DNA of 64,000 nucleotides from assembly GCF_020037125.1 (NCBI RefSeq), contig NZ_JAIQDG010000015.1:62001-126000 (forward strand), given 5' to 3'. Source of the DNA: Myxococcus sp. RHSTA-1-4. GTDB taxonomy: Bacteria; Myxococcota; Myxococcia; Myxococcales; Myxococcaceae. A program made the position numbers and the translations under genes. The number at the start of each line of letters is the position of its first letter. Within the stretch, counting starts at the first letter, position 1. Positions 33,845 through 43,572 of this stretch are shown here, in pieces. The notes under the pieces were generated by a model. It worked only from the letters and a program-made list of their open reading frames with translations. It searched no databases and was not told where the DNA came from.

Positions 33845-34103
33845 ACGTTTCGCGCGACGCGCAAGGGCGGCCCGCCCGGCGCCCCGAGCCCGGACGGAGA
33901 GCGCTGCCGCTTCGCGCCGGGCGCGAGGCCCGGTCCTCTCCGGCACGCGTCGCGCCACGGGGCGTGGCCGCGCGGGGCAACGCGGGGAGCGGGCTGCGCG
34001 GTGCGCCGCTGAAAACGCCACGGGCCCGGCCACGCGGAAGCACGCGCGGACAGGCCCGAGGTCCGGCATCCGCTCCCGCGTGTCACCGCGAGGAGCGAGC
34101 GGC

Positions 34104-34850
34104 TCACTTCTCCTTGGAGGCAATCTTCCGCAGCGCCTTCTGGTCGCGCACGCAGAGGATGCGGCCGACGTTTCCGAGCACGCCCTCGCGCTTCATCTCG
34201 TTGATGAGCGTGGACACGAAGGAGCGCGAGGCGCCGACGAGGTCCGCGAGGTCCTGCTGGGTAATCCCGCGCAGGTCCGTCTCACCACCGTGCGGGCAGC
34301 GCTCGCCGTGCGCCTCCACCAGGGTGAGCAGGGTGTCCGCGAGGCGGGCCGGGACCTCCTTGAAGGTCAGCCCCAGCACGCGCTTGCGCAGCGAGCGAAC
34401 GCGCTCGGCGTAGGCGCGCACCACGTCCACCGCCAGGGCCGGACGGGCCTCGAGCTGCGCGCGGAAGTCACGGCCCTCGATGCTCCACACCTCGGCCTCA
34501 CCCGCGGCGACCGCCATCTCCTCGATGGGCGTGCCCTCGGGGCGGAACAGCTCGCCGAACAGGTCTCCCGGGCGGAGGATGGACACCACGGAGCGGGTGC
34601 TGTTCTTGCCAATGCGCATCAGGCGCACGCGGCCGGACTTCAGCAGGTACACGCGGTCCGTGTTGTCGCCGGGGCGGTAGATGGTGGAGTTGTGCGGGAA
34701 GGACTCGACCTTGAAGTACCCCTTGAAGTCGATGGCCTCCTGCCCGGGGATGAGCTTGTTGGCGGTGACCATCATGCCGGAGCTGGTCGTCTGCAGCGGC
34801 GCCACGACGTTGGAGCCGATGGGGCCGAGGGGGCGGTTGAATCCGTGCAT
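34104..34850 (-). CDS. mrpC: MrpC, CRP/FNR-family developmental transcription regulator
   Basis: 248 residues from ATG 34850, preceded by GGAG, starting MHGFNRPLGPIGSNVVAPLQ. Residues ~35-150 are a cyclic-nucleotide-binding-type beta roll (FPHNSTIYRPGDNTDRVYLL, RPGDLFGELF). The C-terminus is a helix-turn-helix (TQQDLADLVGASRSFVSTLINEMKREG). Size and sequence agree with my recollection of Myxococcus xanthus MrpC, the regulator needed for fruiting-body development and sporulation. Thr21/Thr22, the reported Pkn14 phosphorylation sites, and Met26, consistent with the N-terminally shorter MrpC2 form lacking 25 residues, are visible in TTSSGMM. It lies downstream of mrpB with its own sigma-54-type promoter. 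Confidence 0.95.
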   Translation of the reverse strand: MHGFNRPLGPIGSNVVAPLQTTSSGMMVTANKLIPGQEAIDFKGYFKVESFPHNSTIYRPGDNTDRVYLLKSGRVRLMRIGKNSTRSVVSILRPGDLFGELFRPEGTPIEEMAVAAGEAEVWSIEGRDFRAQLEARPALAVDVVRAYAERVRSLRKRVLGLTFKEVPARLADTLLTLVEAHGERCPHGGETDLRGITQQDLADLVGASRSFVSTLINEMKREGVLGNVGRILCVRDQKALRKIASKEK

Positions 34851-34930
34851 GGCAATCACTCCGTGAAAGGCAGAAGGAAACGTGGGGAAGACCGGCCGCC
34901 TGCTGCAGCGGCGAACGGGAGTTTCCTTTT

Positions 34931-34946
34931 CCAAGTTACGTGCCAG
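34931..34946 (-). promoter_or_regulatory. Sigma-54 (-24/-12) promoter of mrpC
   Basis: The minus strand reads CTGGCACGTAACTTGG. This is TGGCAC (34945-34940) and TTGG (34934-34931) with a 5-bp spacer, against the consensus TGGCAC-N5-TTGC, so there is one mismatch in the -12 element. Transcription would start near 34920, about 70 bases before the mrpC start codon. mrpC of M. xanthus is known to depend on the NtrC-like activator MrpB, which requires sigma-54. Confidence 0.75.
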
Positions 34947-34957
34947 CCGGGAATGAA

Positions 34958-34975
34958 GTGCCACCGGGGGAACAC
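34958..34975. promoter_or_regulatory. MrpC-like binding site adjoining the mrpC promoter
   Basis: GTGCC-N8-AACAC matches the reported MrpC motif GTGTC-N8-GACAC with one mismatch in each half, at symmetric positions. It lies 12 bp upstream of the -24 element. A CRP-type protein here could block activator looping, fitting reported negative autoregulation. Confidence 0.5.
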
Positions 34976-35046
34976 ATTCAGTAATGCCGGGTACTTAGCG
35001 CTACAGGCCCGCAGCAGTCCCGCGCGTATGTCCAAAAGGCAAAACA

Positions 35047-35087
35047 GAACGTTCAAACAGTCTGATCAAGTTGAACGGAACGTTCAA
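35047..35087. promoter_or_regulatory. Repeated GAACGTTCAA motifs, candidate MrpB enhancer sites
   Basis: GAACGTTCAA occurs at 35047-35056 and 35078-35087, start to start 31 bp (three helical turns). Between them TTGAAC (35071-35076) is an inverted copy of the GTTCAA half. The cluster lies roughly 125-165 bp upstream of the predicted sigma-54 start site, the normal distance for NtrC-type enhancers. Assignment to MrpB is inference. Confidence 0.5.
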
Positions 35088-35100
35088 TCCGGCCACCGGA

Positions 35101-35118
35101 GTGTCGCGGCCGTGACAA
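35101..35118. promoter_or_regulatory. Second MrpC-like binding site, next to the mrpB stop
   Basis: GTGTC-N8-GACAA matches the MrpC motif GTGTC-N8-GACAC at nine of ten defined positions. It lies just upstream of the repeated enhancer-like motifs and four bases from the mrpB stop codon, so an MrpC molecule bound here could compete with or modulate the enhancer complex. Confidence 0.55.
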
Positions 35119-35121
35119 TGT

Positions 35122-36573
<1,452 letters not shown>

Positions 36574-36579
36574 GGCGTC

Positions 36580-37572
36580 TCAAGTGGCGAACGTCAGCGT
36601 GAAGACCATGCCCGGCTCCGAGCTGCCCTCGGCGGCCAGGTCTCCCCCCTGGCCCATCATCACCCGGCGCAGGGCGGCGAGGGACAGGCCGGCGCCCCGG
36701 GCCAGCCGCGAGCCGAAGGGCTCGAAGAGGGTGCCGCGCTCCTCCGGGGGCAGGGCGGCGGCGGGGTCCTTGAGCACCATCAGCACCTGGCCGGCGGGGC
36801 CCCGGCGCAGGGCCACCTCCACGGCGCTGTCCTCGGGCTGGCCCATGGCCACGTTGAGGAGCACCTGCGCCAGCACGGGCCTCAGCCGGTTGGGGTCCAC
36901 CCGCACGCGCGGCAGGTCCGGCTCCTCGTCCACGCGCACCTCGATGCGCCGCTCGGCCAGCTCCGGCGCCACCATGCTGGTGGCCTCCTGCAGCACGGAG
37001 CGCAGCGGGTGGGCATCCAGGTTCGGCGTGGTGTCGCGGCCGTACTCGGACAGCAGCCAGAGCATCCGCTCCATGGTGCGGATCTCCCGGTTGGCGATGG
37101 TGAGCCGGCGCCTGTCGCGGTCCGACAGCCCGGTGTTCCGGGCGAGCGTCTGCACCGCCATCTTCACGGAGGACAGCGGGTTGCGAATCTCGTGGCTGAG
37201 CGAAGAGGACAGCCGGGAGATCTGCACCGGCGGCGCGCCCTCCAGCACGGCGTTCAGGTCCAGCACGCCGGCACAGGCCGCTCCGGCGTCCATGCCCAGC
37301 GCCAGTCGCAGGGGCGTGGGGTCCTCGCCGCCGAGCTGCGCGGAGACGAACTCCACGGCGCGGCGGTCCTCGCGGGCGCGAGCATCCAGCTCACGGGCGC
37401 GCTCGGGCGTCACGCCGAGCACCGTATGGAGCGGGCGCTCCAGCAGCTCCGCCGCGGGACGGCGCAGGATGGTGGCTGCATCGCCCTCGACGCGAGTCAC
37501 CCGCAGGTTCGGAGACCAGGCGAGCAACATGGCTTGCATGAGGTGGGCGTTCATTTGGTAGGCCTGAAACAT
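36580..37572 (-). CDS. mrpA: MrpA, histidine-kinase-like partner of MrpB (degenerate ATPase domain)
   Basis: 330 residues from ATG 37572 (MFQAYQMNAHLMQ). The longer start at 37614 would run into the divergent gene's coding sequence and is less likely. A PAS-like N-terminal region precedes the H-box SSLSHEIRNPLSSVKMA (His127). The catalytic domain is weak: the N-box reads VLLNVAMGQ, the usual DxGxG of the G1 box is replaced by LKDPAAALPPEE, and only FEPF and RGAGLSLAAL recall the F and G2 boxes. This fits a protein that acts mainly as a phosphatase on MrpB, a role proposed for MrpA. No membrane segment is seen. Confidence 0.88.
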   Translation of the reverse strand: MFQAYQMNAHLMQAMLLAWSPNLRVTRVEGDAATILRRPAAELLERPLHTVLGVTPERARELDARAREDRRAVEFVSAQLGGEDPTPLRLALGMDAGAACAGVLDLNAVLEGAPPVQISRLSSSLSHEIRNPLSSVKMAVQTLARNTGLSDRDRRRLTIANREIRTMERMLWLLSEYGRDTTPNLDAHPLRSVLQEATSMVAPELAERRIEVRVDEEPDLPRVRVDPNRLRPVLAQVLLNVAMGQPEDSAVEVALRRGPAGQVLMVLKDPAAALPPEERGTLFEPFGSRLARGAGLSLAALRRVMMGQGGDLAAEGSSEPGMVFTLTFAT

Positions 37573-37598
37573 ACCGAGTAAGGTCGCGTGCTGTCCCC

Positions 37599-40484
37599 AT
37601 GTCCCGTACGGCACGTTTTCCGAAGAACCTTGTGGCCTCCCTCCTCTTCCTGTCGGGGGCCACGGCGCTGGTCTACGAACTCGTCTGGTCCAAGTATCTC
37701 GGGAATGTCCTGGGGAACAGCGGACAGGCGCATGCCGTGGTGCTCGCCACCTTCATGGGGGGGCTGGCGCTTGGGGCATCTGTCTTCGGGCGGACAGCTG
37801 ACCGGGTAAAGAATCCCCTGGCCCTTTACGGGCTCCTCGAATTGGGCGTGGGCCTCTACGCCCTGGCCTTCCCGCATGTGCTGGAGGCCCTGGGGGCGCT
37901 CTGGCTGGCGGTGGCGCCCTCCGTACCGGAGGGGTGGCGGGTGGGGCCGCGCCTGCTGGTGGCCTCGGTCTCCCTGGTGGTGCCCACGCTGCTGATGGGC
38001 GGCACGCTGCCCGCGCTGGTGCGGCACTTCGCGTCCAGTCTCTCCGGGGTGCGGCGTGAGCTGGCGCGGCTGTACGCCGTCAACAGCCTGGGCGCGGCGG
38101 TGGGGGTGTTCATCGCCGGCACGAAGCTGGTGCCCGCGGTGGGCCTGTCCGCGTCGGCGAAGATGGCGGCGGCGCTCAACATCCTGCTCGCGCTGGCGGC
38201 GCTGGCCCTGGCGCGCGGCTTCCCACCCGCGCTGGCCCCCGGACAGGCGGCGCCGGCCGCGGAGGGAGAGGAGGAGGTGGCCTACCCGCGCGTGGCGGTG
38301 CGGGCGGCGCTCATCGGCGTGCTGCTGTCCGGCTTCACCTCCATGCTGTACCAGGTGACGTGGATCCGCCTGCTGTCCATCGTCCTGGGCGCGTCCACGT
38401 ATGCCTTCACCCTCATCCTCACCGCGTTCATCCTCGGCATCGGCCTGGGCAGCTTCTGGCTGATGACGCGCGGGGGGAAGGTGGACTCGCTGCGGCTGTT
38501 CGGCCGACTCCAGCTCCTGCTGGTGGCGAGCGTCTGCGTGGCGTTGCCGCTCTACGTCCGGCTGCCATACCAGTTCCGCTCGGTGCACTGGATGCTGTCG
38601 CGCACGGTGGACGCGTGGCCGCTGTTCCAGGTCATCACCTTCGGCTTCTGCTGCGTGGTGCTGCTGGTGCCCACCTTCTTCATGGGGGCGGCCTTCCCGG
38701 CGGCGGCGCGCGTGGCCACGGCGAAGGTGTCCGAGGTGGGCCGGCAGCTGGGCGGCGTGTACCTGTGGAACACGGTGGGGACGATTACCGGCTCCGCGCT
38801 GGGCGGGCTGGTGCTGATGCCGTGGTGGGGCATGGAGGGCAACTTCGTGGCGGGCGTGGTGGGCAACCTCGCCGCCGCGGGGCTGGCCTATGCCGCGGCG
38901 GCTCCCTCGGCTCCGGAGCCGGCGCGGAGCGGGTTCGCGCCGCGCGCGCTGTGGCCGGTGGGCGCGGCGGCGGCGCTGGCGGCGGTGGTGCTGGGCGGCA
39001 TGCACGGCTGGCCGGTGGAGCTGTCCTCCATCGCCTCCATCCGCCTGCGCAAGCCGGCGGAGAGCTACGCCGCGCTGCTGGAGGAGACGAAGCGCGACCT
39101 GCGCCCCATCTTCTACCGCGACGACACCTTCGCCACGGTGCTGGTGGGCGAGGTGGAGAAGGACCGGCTGCGCTTCATGAAGCTCAACGGCAAGGTGGAC
39201 GCCTCCAACGGCAGCGACGTGGAGACGCAGGTGGTGGCAGGCCACCTGGGCGCGCTGCTCCACCCGCGCGAGCCGAAGAACGTGCTCCTGGTGGGCGCGG
39301 GCGCGGCCATCACCGCGGGCAGCGTGCTGGCGCACCCCGTGGAGCGGCTGGACCTGGTGGAAATCGCCCCCGCGGTCATCGACGCGGCGCGGCTGTTCAA
39401 GGAAGACAACCGCAACGCGGTGGATGACCCGCGCACGCACGTGCACATCGAGGACGCCAAGACGTTCATGGCGCTGGCGCCGCGCAAGTACGACCTGGTG
39501 GTGAGCGTGCCCTCCAACCCGTGGGTGGCGGGCGTGTCCGGCCTCTTCACGAAGGATTTCTTCCAGACGGTGGACCGGCACCTGACGGACGACGGCGTGC
39601 TGGTGCAGTGGATCCACACTTACGAGAGCAGCGAGGAGCTCATCAAGCTGGTCATCCGCACGCTGCGCGACACCTTCCCGCACGCCACCACGTGGCTGGG
39701 GCCGCACGACCTGGTCCTCGTGGCCAGCCGCAAGCCGCTGGACGTCGACGCCCGGCGGCTGGCCGAGCGCATGGCGCGGCCCGAGGTGAAGGCGGACCTG
39801 GCGCGGGTGGAGATTCGCGACGCCTTCGCGCTCCTGTCCAAGCAGGTGCACAGCGAGGCGGGACAGCTCGACTTCGCCGGCCCCGGCCCCATCAACACCG
39901 ACGACCAGAACCTGCTGGAGTACGCGTCGCCCATCGCCTTCTTCGTGTCCAACCTGGACGTGCGCGTGAAGGATGAGCGGCGCGCTCCGGACGGGGGCTC
40001 GCGCCTGCTCATCCACCCGTACCTGCGCGAGCACCCGCCCACGGCGGAGCAGGTGGCCGCGCTGCACCGCAACGTGGAGCGCTACCACGCGCTGAATGAT
40101 CCACTGGTGCGCGGGGTGGCCACGCTCTGGCACCAGCTGGCGCCGGAGAGCCAGGAGGCGGCGGTGGCGCTGGCGAAGGCCGCGCTGGCCCAGCAGGAGG
40201 TGACGCTGGCCGCCTCGCTCCTGGAGCCCCGGGTGGCGCGGGGGGAGCGCGAGCCGGACCTGATGGCCGCGTACCTGTGGCTGGTGACGTCACGGGCCTG
40301 GGCGGCGCGCACGGTGTGGACGCCCGTGGAGACCTCCCAGGCCCTGGCGCTGGGGCGCGAGGTGGCGGCGGCGCATCCCAGCCACGCGGACCTGGCCAAG
40401 GCCCTGCGCTCCCTCTGCAACACCCTCCCGGCCTCCGAATGCGAGCCCTCCGCGAGCCCCGTCGCGGCCCCGGCGGGGCCCTGA
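37599..40484 (+). CDS. Spermidine-synthase-like protein with N-terminal membrane domain
   Basis: 961 residues. The N-terminal ~460 residues hold about a dozen hydrophobic helices (LVASLLFLSGATALVYELVW, LLMGGTLPALVRHF, FTLILTAFILGIGLGSFW, LLVPTFFMGAAFPAAAR). The central part is a spermidine-synthase-type Rossmann fold (VLLVGAGAAITAGSVLAH, LDLVEIAPAVIDAARLF, YDLVVSVPSNPWVAGVSGLFTKDFF). The C-terminal ~170 residues are helical and TPR-like. Such fusions are widespread, and polyamine synthesis has not been shown for most. The acidic residues that bind putrescine are not obvious, so a different aminopropyl or methyl transfer, or none, is possible. It is divergent from mrpA with only 26 bp between starts. 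Confidence 0.85.
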   Translation: MSRTARFPKNLVASLLFLSGATALVYELVWSKYLGNVLGNSGQAHAVVLATFMGGLALGASVFGRTADRVKNPLALYGLLELGVGLYALAFPHVLEALGALWLAVAPSVPEGWRVGPRLLVASVSLVVPTLLMGGTLPALVRHFASSLSGVRRELARLYAVNSLGAAVGVFIAGTKLVPAVGLSASAKMAAALNILLALAALALARGFPPALAPGQAAPAAEGEEEVAYPRVAVRAALIGVLLSGFTSMLYQVTWIRLLSIVLGASTYAFTLILTAFILGIGLGSFWLMTRGGKVDSLRLFGRLQLLLVASVCVALPLYVRLPYQFRSVHWMLSRTVDAWPLFQVITFGFCCVVLLVPTFFMGAAFPAAARVATAKVSEVGRQLGGVYLWNTVGTITGSALGGLVLMPWWGMEGNFVAGVVGNLAAAGLAYAAAAPSAPEPARSGFAPRALWPVGAAAALAAVVLGGMHGWPVELSSIASIRLRKPAESYAALLEETKRDLRPIFYRDDTFATVLVGEVEKDRLRFMKLNGKVDASNGSDVETQVVAGHLGALLHPREPKNVLLVGAGAAITAGSVLAHPVERLDLVEIAPAVIDAARLFKEDNRNAVDDPRTHVHIEDAKTFMALAPRKYDLVVSVPSNPWVAGVSGLFTKDFFQTVDRHLTDDGVLVQWIHTYESSEELIKLVIRTLRDTFPHATTWLGPHDLVLVASRKPLDVDARRLAERMARPEVKADLARVEIRDAFALLSKQVHSEAGQLDFAGPGPINTDDQNLLEYASPIAFFVSNLDVRVKDERRAPDGGSRLLIHPYLREHPPTAEQVAALHRNVERYHALNDPLVRGVATLWHQLAPESQEAAVALAKAALAQQEVTLAASLLEPRVARGEREPDLMAAYLWLVTSRAWAARTVWTPVETSQALALGREVAAAHPSHADLAKALRSLCNTLPASECEPSASPVAAPAGP

Positions 40485-40597
40485 AACAGGGATCCAGGAT
40501 GTCACGTATTGGTTAAATTACTGGAATCACTGAAGATTCCGATCATCCTCCCGATGACGGATGGAGCGGCGAGCGGGATCCATCCTAGGGTGCACGT

Positions 40598-40617
40598 AAC
40601 CCTCAGAAGTCAGGGTT
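40598..40617 (+). promoter_or_regulatory. Small inverted repeat in the pilin leader
   Basis: AACCCT (40598-40603) and AGGGTT (40612-40617) form a 6-bp stem with an 8-base loop, 35 bp before the pilin start. The ribosome binding site CAGGAG (40640-40645) follows it. The wider leader (40485-40651) includes an AT-rich patch near 40505-40540 that probably holds the promoter. I see no clear -35/-10 or -24/-12 pair. Confidence 0.3.
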
Positions 40618-40651
40618 CGTTCTACCGCTCGAAAACCCCCAGGAGATTTCC

Positions 40652-40906
40652 ATGAAGGCGCTCCCGAAGAAGAACCTGCGCAAGGCCCGTGGTCAGGGCA
40701 TGACCGAGTACATCATCATCGTGGCCCTCATCGCGATCGCCGCCATCGGCGTCATCACGCTGTTCGGCGACAACATCCGTAAGCTGTTCGGCGCCTCGGC
40801 CGCCGCGCTGGCCGGTAACCCCAGCGTCGAGAACGACGGCCTCGAGTCCAACGAGAAGCTGAACAAGAAGACGATGAAGACGTTCGGCCAGAACAACGCC
40901 TACTGA
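40652..40906 (+). CDS. Flp-family type IVb (Tad) pilin
   Basis: 84 residues. A short basic leader (MKALPKKNLRKARG) is followed by QGMTEYIIIVALIAIAAIGV, a prepilin-type site where cleavage after Gly14 leaves Glu at +5 and Tyr at +6, the Flp pattern. The hydrophobic helix and a short polar tail rich in Asn and Lys complete a typical Flp subunit. After processing by a TadV-like peptidase it would assemble into thin Flp pili or act as a pseudopilin. No tad or cpa assembly gene is in the window. A strong leader binding site and its own strong terminator suggest high, independent expression. Confidence 0.85.
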   Translation: MKALPKKNLRKARGQGMTEYIIIVALIAIAAIGVITLFGDNIRKLFGASAAALAGNPSVENDGLESNEKLNKKTMKTFGQNNAY

Positions 40907-40917
40907 GTCTTCCCCAT

Positions 40918-40961
40918 CGGAGGAGTCAACCCGTGGCGTTCGTCAGGGGCTGACTCCTCCG
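40918..40961 (+). terminator. Strong terminator after the Flp pilin gene
   Basis: CGGAGGAGTCA (40918-40928) pairs perfectly with TGACTCCTCCG (40951-40961), 11 bp. The 22-base loop adds an inner ACCC/GGGG pairing. It begins 12 bases after the stop codon. Confidence 0.8.
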
Positions 40962-41052
40962 GGCCGTTCGTGTTCCGCCAGCGCGAGCCTTGCCGTGGTC
41001 GAGGGCGTCCTTCGCGCGCCCGGTGCCCGGCCCGGACTCCTGGACTCCCGAG

Positions 41053-41907
41053 ATGAGCGTCTCCGTTCCGGCCGACCTCCTCACGCTGCGCCGGCGGCTC
41101 TGGTTGTATCGGCTCCTCTCGCTGGTGCTGGCCCTGGCGTTGGCGGTGCTGCTCGTGGCCGTGCGGCTGGCCATGGTGGGCCTGGGAGACCCGGAGGTGG
41201 AGGTCTTCGACGTGCCGGCCCGCTTCGAGGCGCTGGCGCGGGAGAACCCCGACTCGGCCGACATCTCCCAGACGTACTTCACCGAGGACACCGCCTCCGT
41301 GCACATGCACGTGATGGGGCGCGGGCAGACGTGTCCGCTGCACATCCACCGCCGCACGCACGAGGCCACCATCATCGTCACCGGGCAGGCCGAGGTCCGG
41401 CAGTCCTGGGGGGACGGTGACGGGCTCGCGCACCGGATGGGCGTGCATGGCCCCGGGGAGTTGATTGCCTCACCGCCCTTCACCGGGCACGCGTGGTTCA
41501 ACCGCGCCACGGACCGGATGCTGGGCAACCTCGTCTTCGCGTGGCCGCCCTTCGACGGGAATCTCTACGTGGAGGGCGAGGACGCGCGCATGACGAAGGG
41601 CACCGCGCCCTTCGTCCACGTGCCGGCGGCGGCGCTCGCGTCCTTCCGCGAGGACGTGCGCGAGCAGAAGTTGCCCGCGCTGGATGGGCGCATGTCGAGC
41701 GTGCTGCTCGCGAAGGGGACACACGCGCTGGTGGCGACTCGCGAGGCGCCGGTGGTCGTCTACGTGGCGGAGGGTGAGGGAGCCATCGAAGCTCCGGACG
41801 AGCGGCCGGTGAAGCCGGGCCAGCTCTGGGTGCTGCGCCGGGACGCGAAGCTGCGCGCGGCGGAGGGCCGCCCCCTGGCGCTGTATGTCTTTCGCCCGGG
41901 GGCCTGA
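41053..41907 (+). CDS. Membrane-anchored cupin-domain protein
   Basis: 284 residues from ATG 41053. One membrane helix lies near the N-terminus (LWLYRLLSLVLALALAVLLVAV), so the rest probably faces the periplasm. Residues ~75-150 form a cupin barrel with the metal-binding CPLHIHRRTHEA and GHAWFNRAT motifs. A second, degenerate cupin half occupies ~190-280 (SSVLLAKGTHALVATREAPVVVYVAEGEG). The function is unknown. It could sense or bind a small ligand or catalyse a metal-dependent reaction. It lies between the pilin terminator and a convergent membrane-protein gene. Confidence 0.8.
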   Translation: MSVSVPADLLTLRRRLWLYRLLSLVLALALAVLLVAVRLAMVGLGDPEVEVFDVPARFEALARENPDSADISQTYFTEDTASVHMHVMGRGQTCPLHIHRRTHEATIIVTGQAEVRQSWGDGDGLAHRMGVHGPGELIASPPFTGHAWFNRATDRMLGNLVFAWPPFDGNLYVEGEDARMTKGTAPFVHVPAAALASFREDVREQKLPALDGRMSSVLLAKGTHALVATREAPVVVYVAEGEGAIEAPDERPVKPGQLWVLRRDAKLRAAEGRPLALYVFRPGA

Positions 41908-41923
41908 GCCTCACGCGGCGCCG

Positions 41924-43417
41924 TCAGGGCCTCGTCGTCGCGGCGGGCCGCTCGCGGACCCAGAGGACGTAGTCGCCGTCACGGGCCTGCTCGCGCCAGC
42001 CACCGCGCGCGCGCAGGTTGTCGAGCAGGATGTTGCCCGGGTTCTCCACCTTCCACAGGAGGTAGTCCGGGTCGTACTTCGCCAGGGCCTCCTCCCAGCC
42101 CGGCTCGCCCCAGACGAGCTTGTCGTAGTCCTGGTGGATGGCCAGGGGGAACGGGTCATTGCGGCTGTCGATGAAGACCTTGTAGTCCGGCCCGGCGAAG
42201 AACGAGACGAGCCCGCCGATGACGAACGGGTTGAGCACCCGGCCCGGTGGCAGGCCGCGCAGCGCGTCCAGTGCTCCGAGCGGGATGTGCGCGCGCTTCA
42301 CGCCCTGCTCGACGGGTGTCGGGTTCATCACATGGGTGGTGGCCAGCGCGGCCAGCACCAGGGCGGGCCATGGGGTGCCTCGGGCCCGGGCGCTCCAGTG
42401 GGCCAGCGCGCCATCGAGTCTCTTCACCGTTCGCCGCCACGCCGGGCCCGCCTCGGCCACCGGGGACCGGGTGGCGTGCTCCAGCAAGGCGAGCGCCAGG
42501 AGCACGGCGGCGAAAGGTGCATGCCGCTGGACCTTGATGGCGGCGATGCCGAGCACCGCCGCGGGCAGGAGGATGGCCACCTTGCGCGAGGGCGCCCCGC
42601 CCACGGCGAACAGCGTCGCACCAGCCAGGGCGAGGTAGGCCCAGCTCCACGACAGGTTCAGGTCGAGCGGCCGCCACTCGTTGATGCCCTGGGTGGACTC
42701 CAGCACGGAGTGGTGCAGGGGATAGAGGTAGATGGCGGGGCCATCCGGGCCCAGTCCGGCCGCGAGGAAGGCGGCCACGCTGAAGGCCACGGCGCGAACG
42801 GCGCGGCGCCGGGACTCCGGCCCGGGCGCGTCCAGCACGGAGCCCACCGCGATGGCGCCGAGCAGGGCAGGGCCCAGGGGCCAGCTGCCGTGGAGGTTGG
42901 CCCAGGCCGCGCCCAGGAAGGGGAACACCCAGAGGATGCGGTTGTTGCCCGCGCGCCAGGACTGGACGCACAGCACCGCGACGGTGAAGAGCAGGTGGCC
43001 CACGTGGAAGGGGCGCTCCTGGGGCCACGTGGGGGCCTGCACCAGGAGGACGGTGCCCAGCACGGCCAGGGCGAGCAGCCCGCGATGCCCGGACGCGGCC
43101 CGGCCCAGGGCCTTCCACAGCAGCAGCACGTTGGCGGACACGAGCGCGGCGACGAGCAGCGCGGGCCCTCCGGCGCCGAGCCACCGAATCAGCAGCACGC
43201 ACAGCACCCCGAAGCCCCACTCGTGAGGCACCCAGCCCGCCGTGCCCGTGACGCTGAAGGGGTCCACCCGAGTGAAGCCATGCTCCAGGACGAAGCGTCC
43301 CCCGGCGAGGTGGAAGAACAGGTCGAAGTGCTTGAGCGGCGACATCCCCAGCCGCGCGGCGAGCACCAGCGCGAGGAGGGCCGCCGGCCCGGGGAGGAGG
43401 AGGGACCGCATCCGCAT
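41924..43417 (-). CDS. Polytopic membrane protein (GT-C glycosyltransferase-like)
   Basis: 497 residues with about ten hydrophobic helices in the first ~370 residues (LLALVLAARLG, VLCVLLIRWLG, LLVAALVSANVLLLWKALG and others), then a soluble C-terminal ~110 residues containing VFIDSRNDPFPLAIHQDYDKLVWG and YDPDYLLWKVENP. The pattern of an early charged loop (LKHFDLFFHLAGGRFVLEHG) plus a C-terminal periplasmic domain recalls GT-C-fold glycosyltransferases. The FIDSRNDPF block is often seen in such hypothetical membrane proteins. A catalytic role is not proven by the sequence. Confidence 0.7.
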   Translation of the reverse strand: MRMRSLLLPGPAALLALVLAARLGMSPLKHFDLFFHLAGGRFVLEHGFTRVDPFSVTGTAGWVPHEWGFGVLCVLLIRWLGAGGPALLVAALVSANVLLLWKALGRAASGHRGLLALAVLGTVLLVQAPTWPQERPFHVGHLLFTVAVLCVQSWRAGNNRILWVFPFLGAAWANLHGSWPLGPALLGAIAVGSVLDAPGPESRRRAVRAVAFSVAAFLAAGLGPDGPAIYLYPLHHSVLESTQGINEWRPLDLNLSWSWAYLALAGATLFAVGGAPSRKVAILLPAAVLGIAAIKVQRHAPFAAVLLALALLEHATRSPVAEAGPAWRRTVKRLDGALAHWSARARGTPWPALVLAALATTHVMNPTPVEQGVKRAHIPLGALDALRGLPPGRVLNPFVIGGLVSFFAGPDYKVFIDSRNDPFPLAIHQDYDKLVWGEPGWEEALAKYDPDYLLWKVENPGNILLDNLRARGGWREQARDGDYVLWVRERPAATTRP

Positions 43418-43572
43418 GAGGGCCGCAGCCTAGCGCTCCTCCGCGGCGGCGCTAAGGCCAGGTTGCAGGCCGCCTGCTCGAAGTCCGCCGGCGGGTACGC
43501 GTGCGCGGCTCGATGCCCTCATTCCAAACGAACCCGTATGCCTCCCCGGGCCGTGCTAAGACAGGCAGGTTC

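Noticed and set aside
37551-40133. An 860-codon minus-strand frame opposite the spermidine-synthase-like gene
   Set aside because: The translation is His/Arg/Gln repetitive, the mirror image of a GC-rich coding gene.
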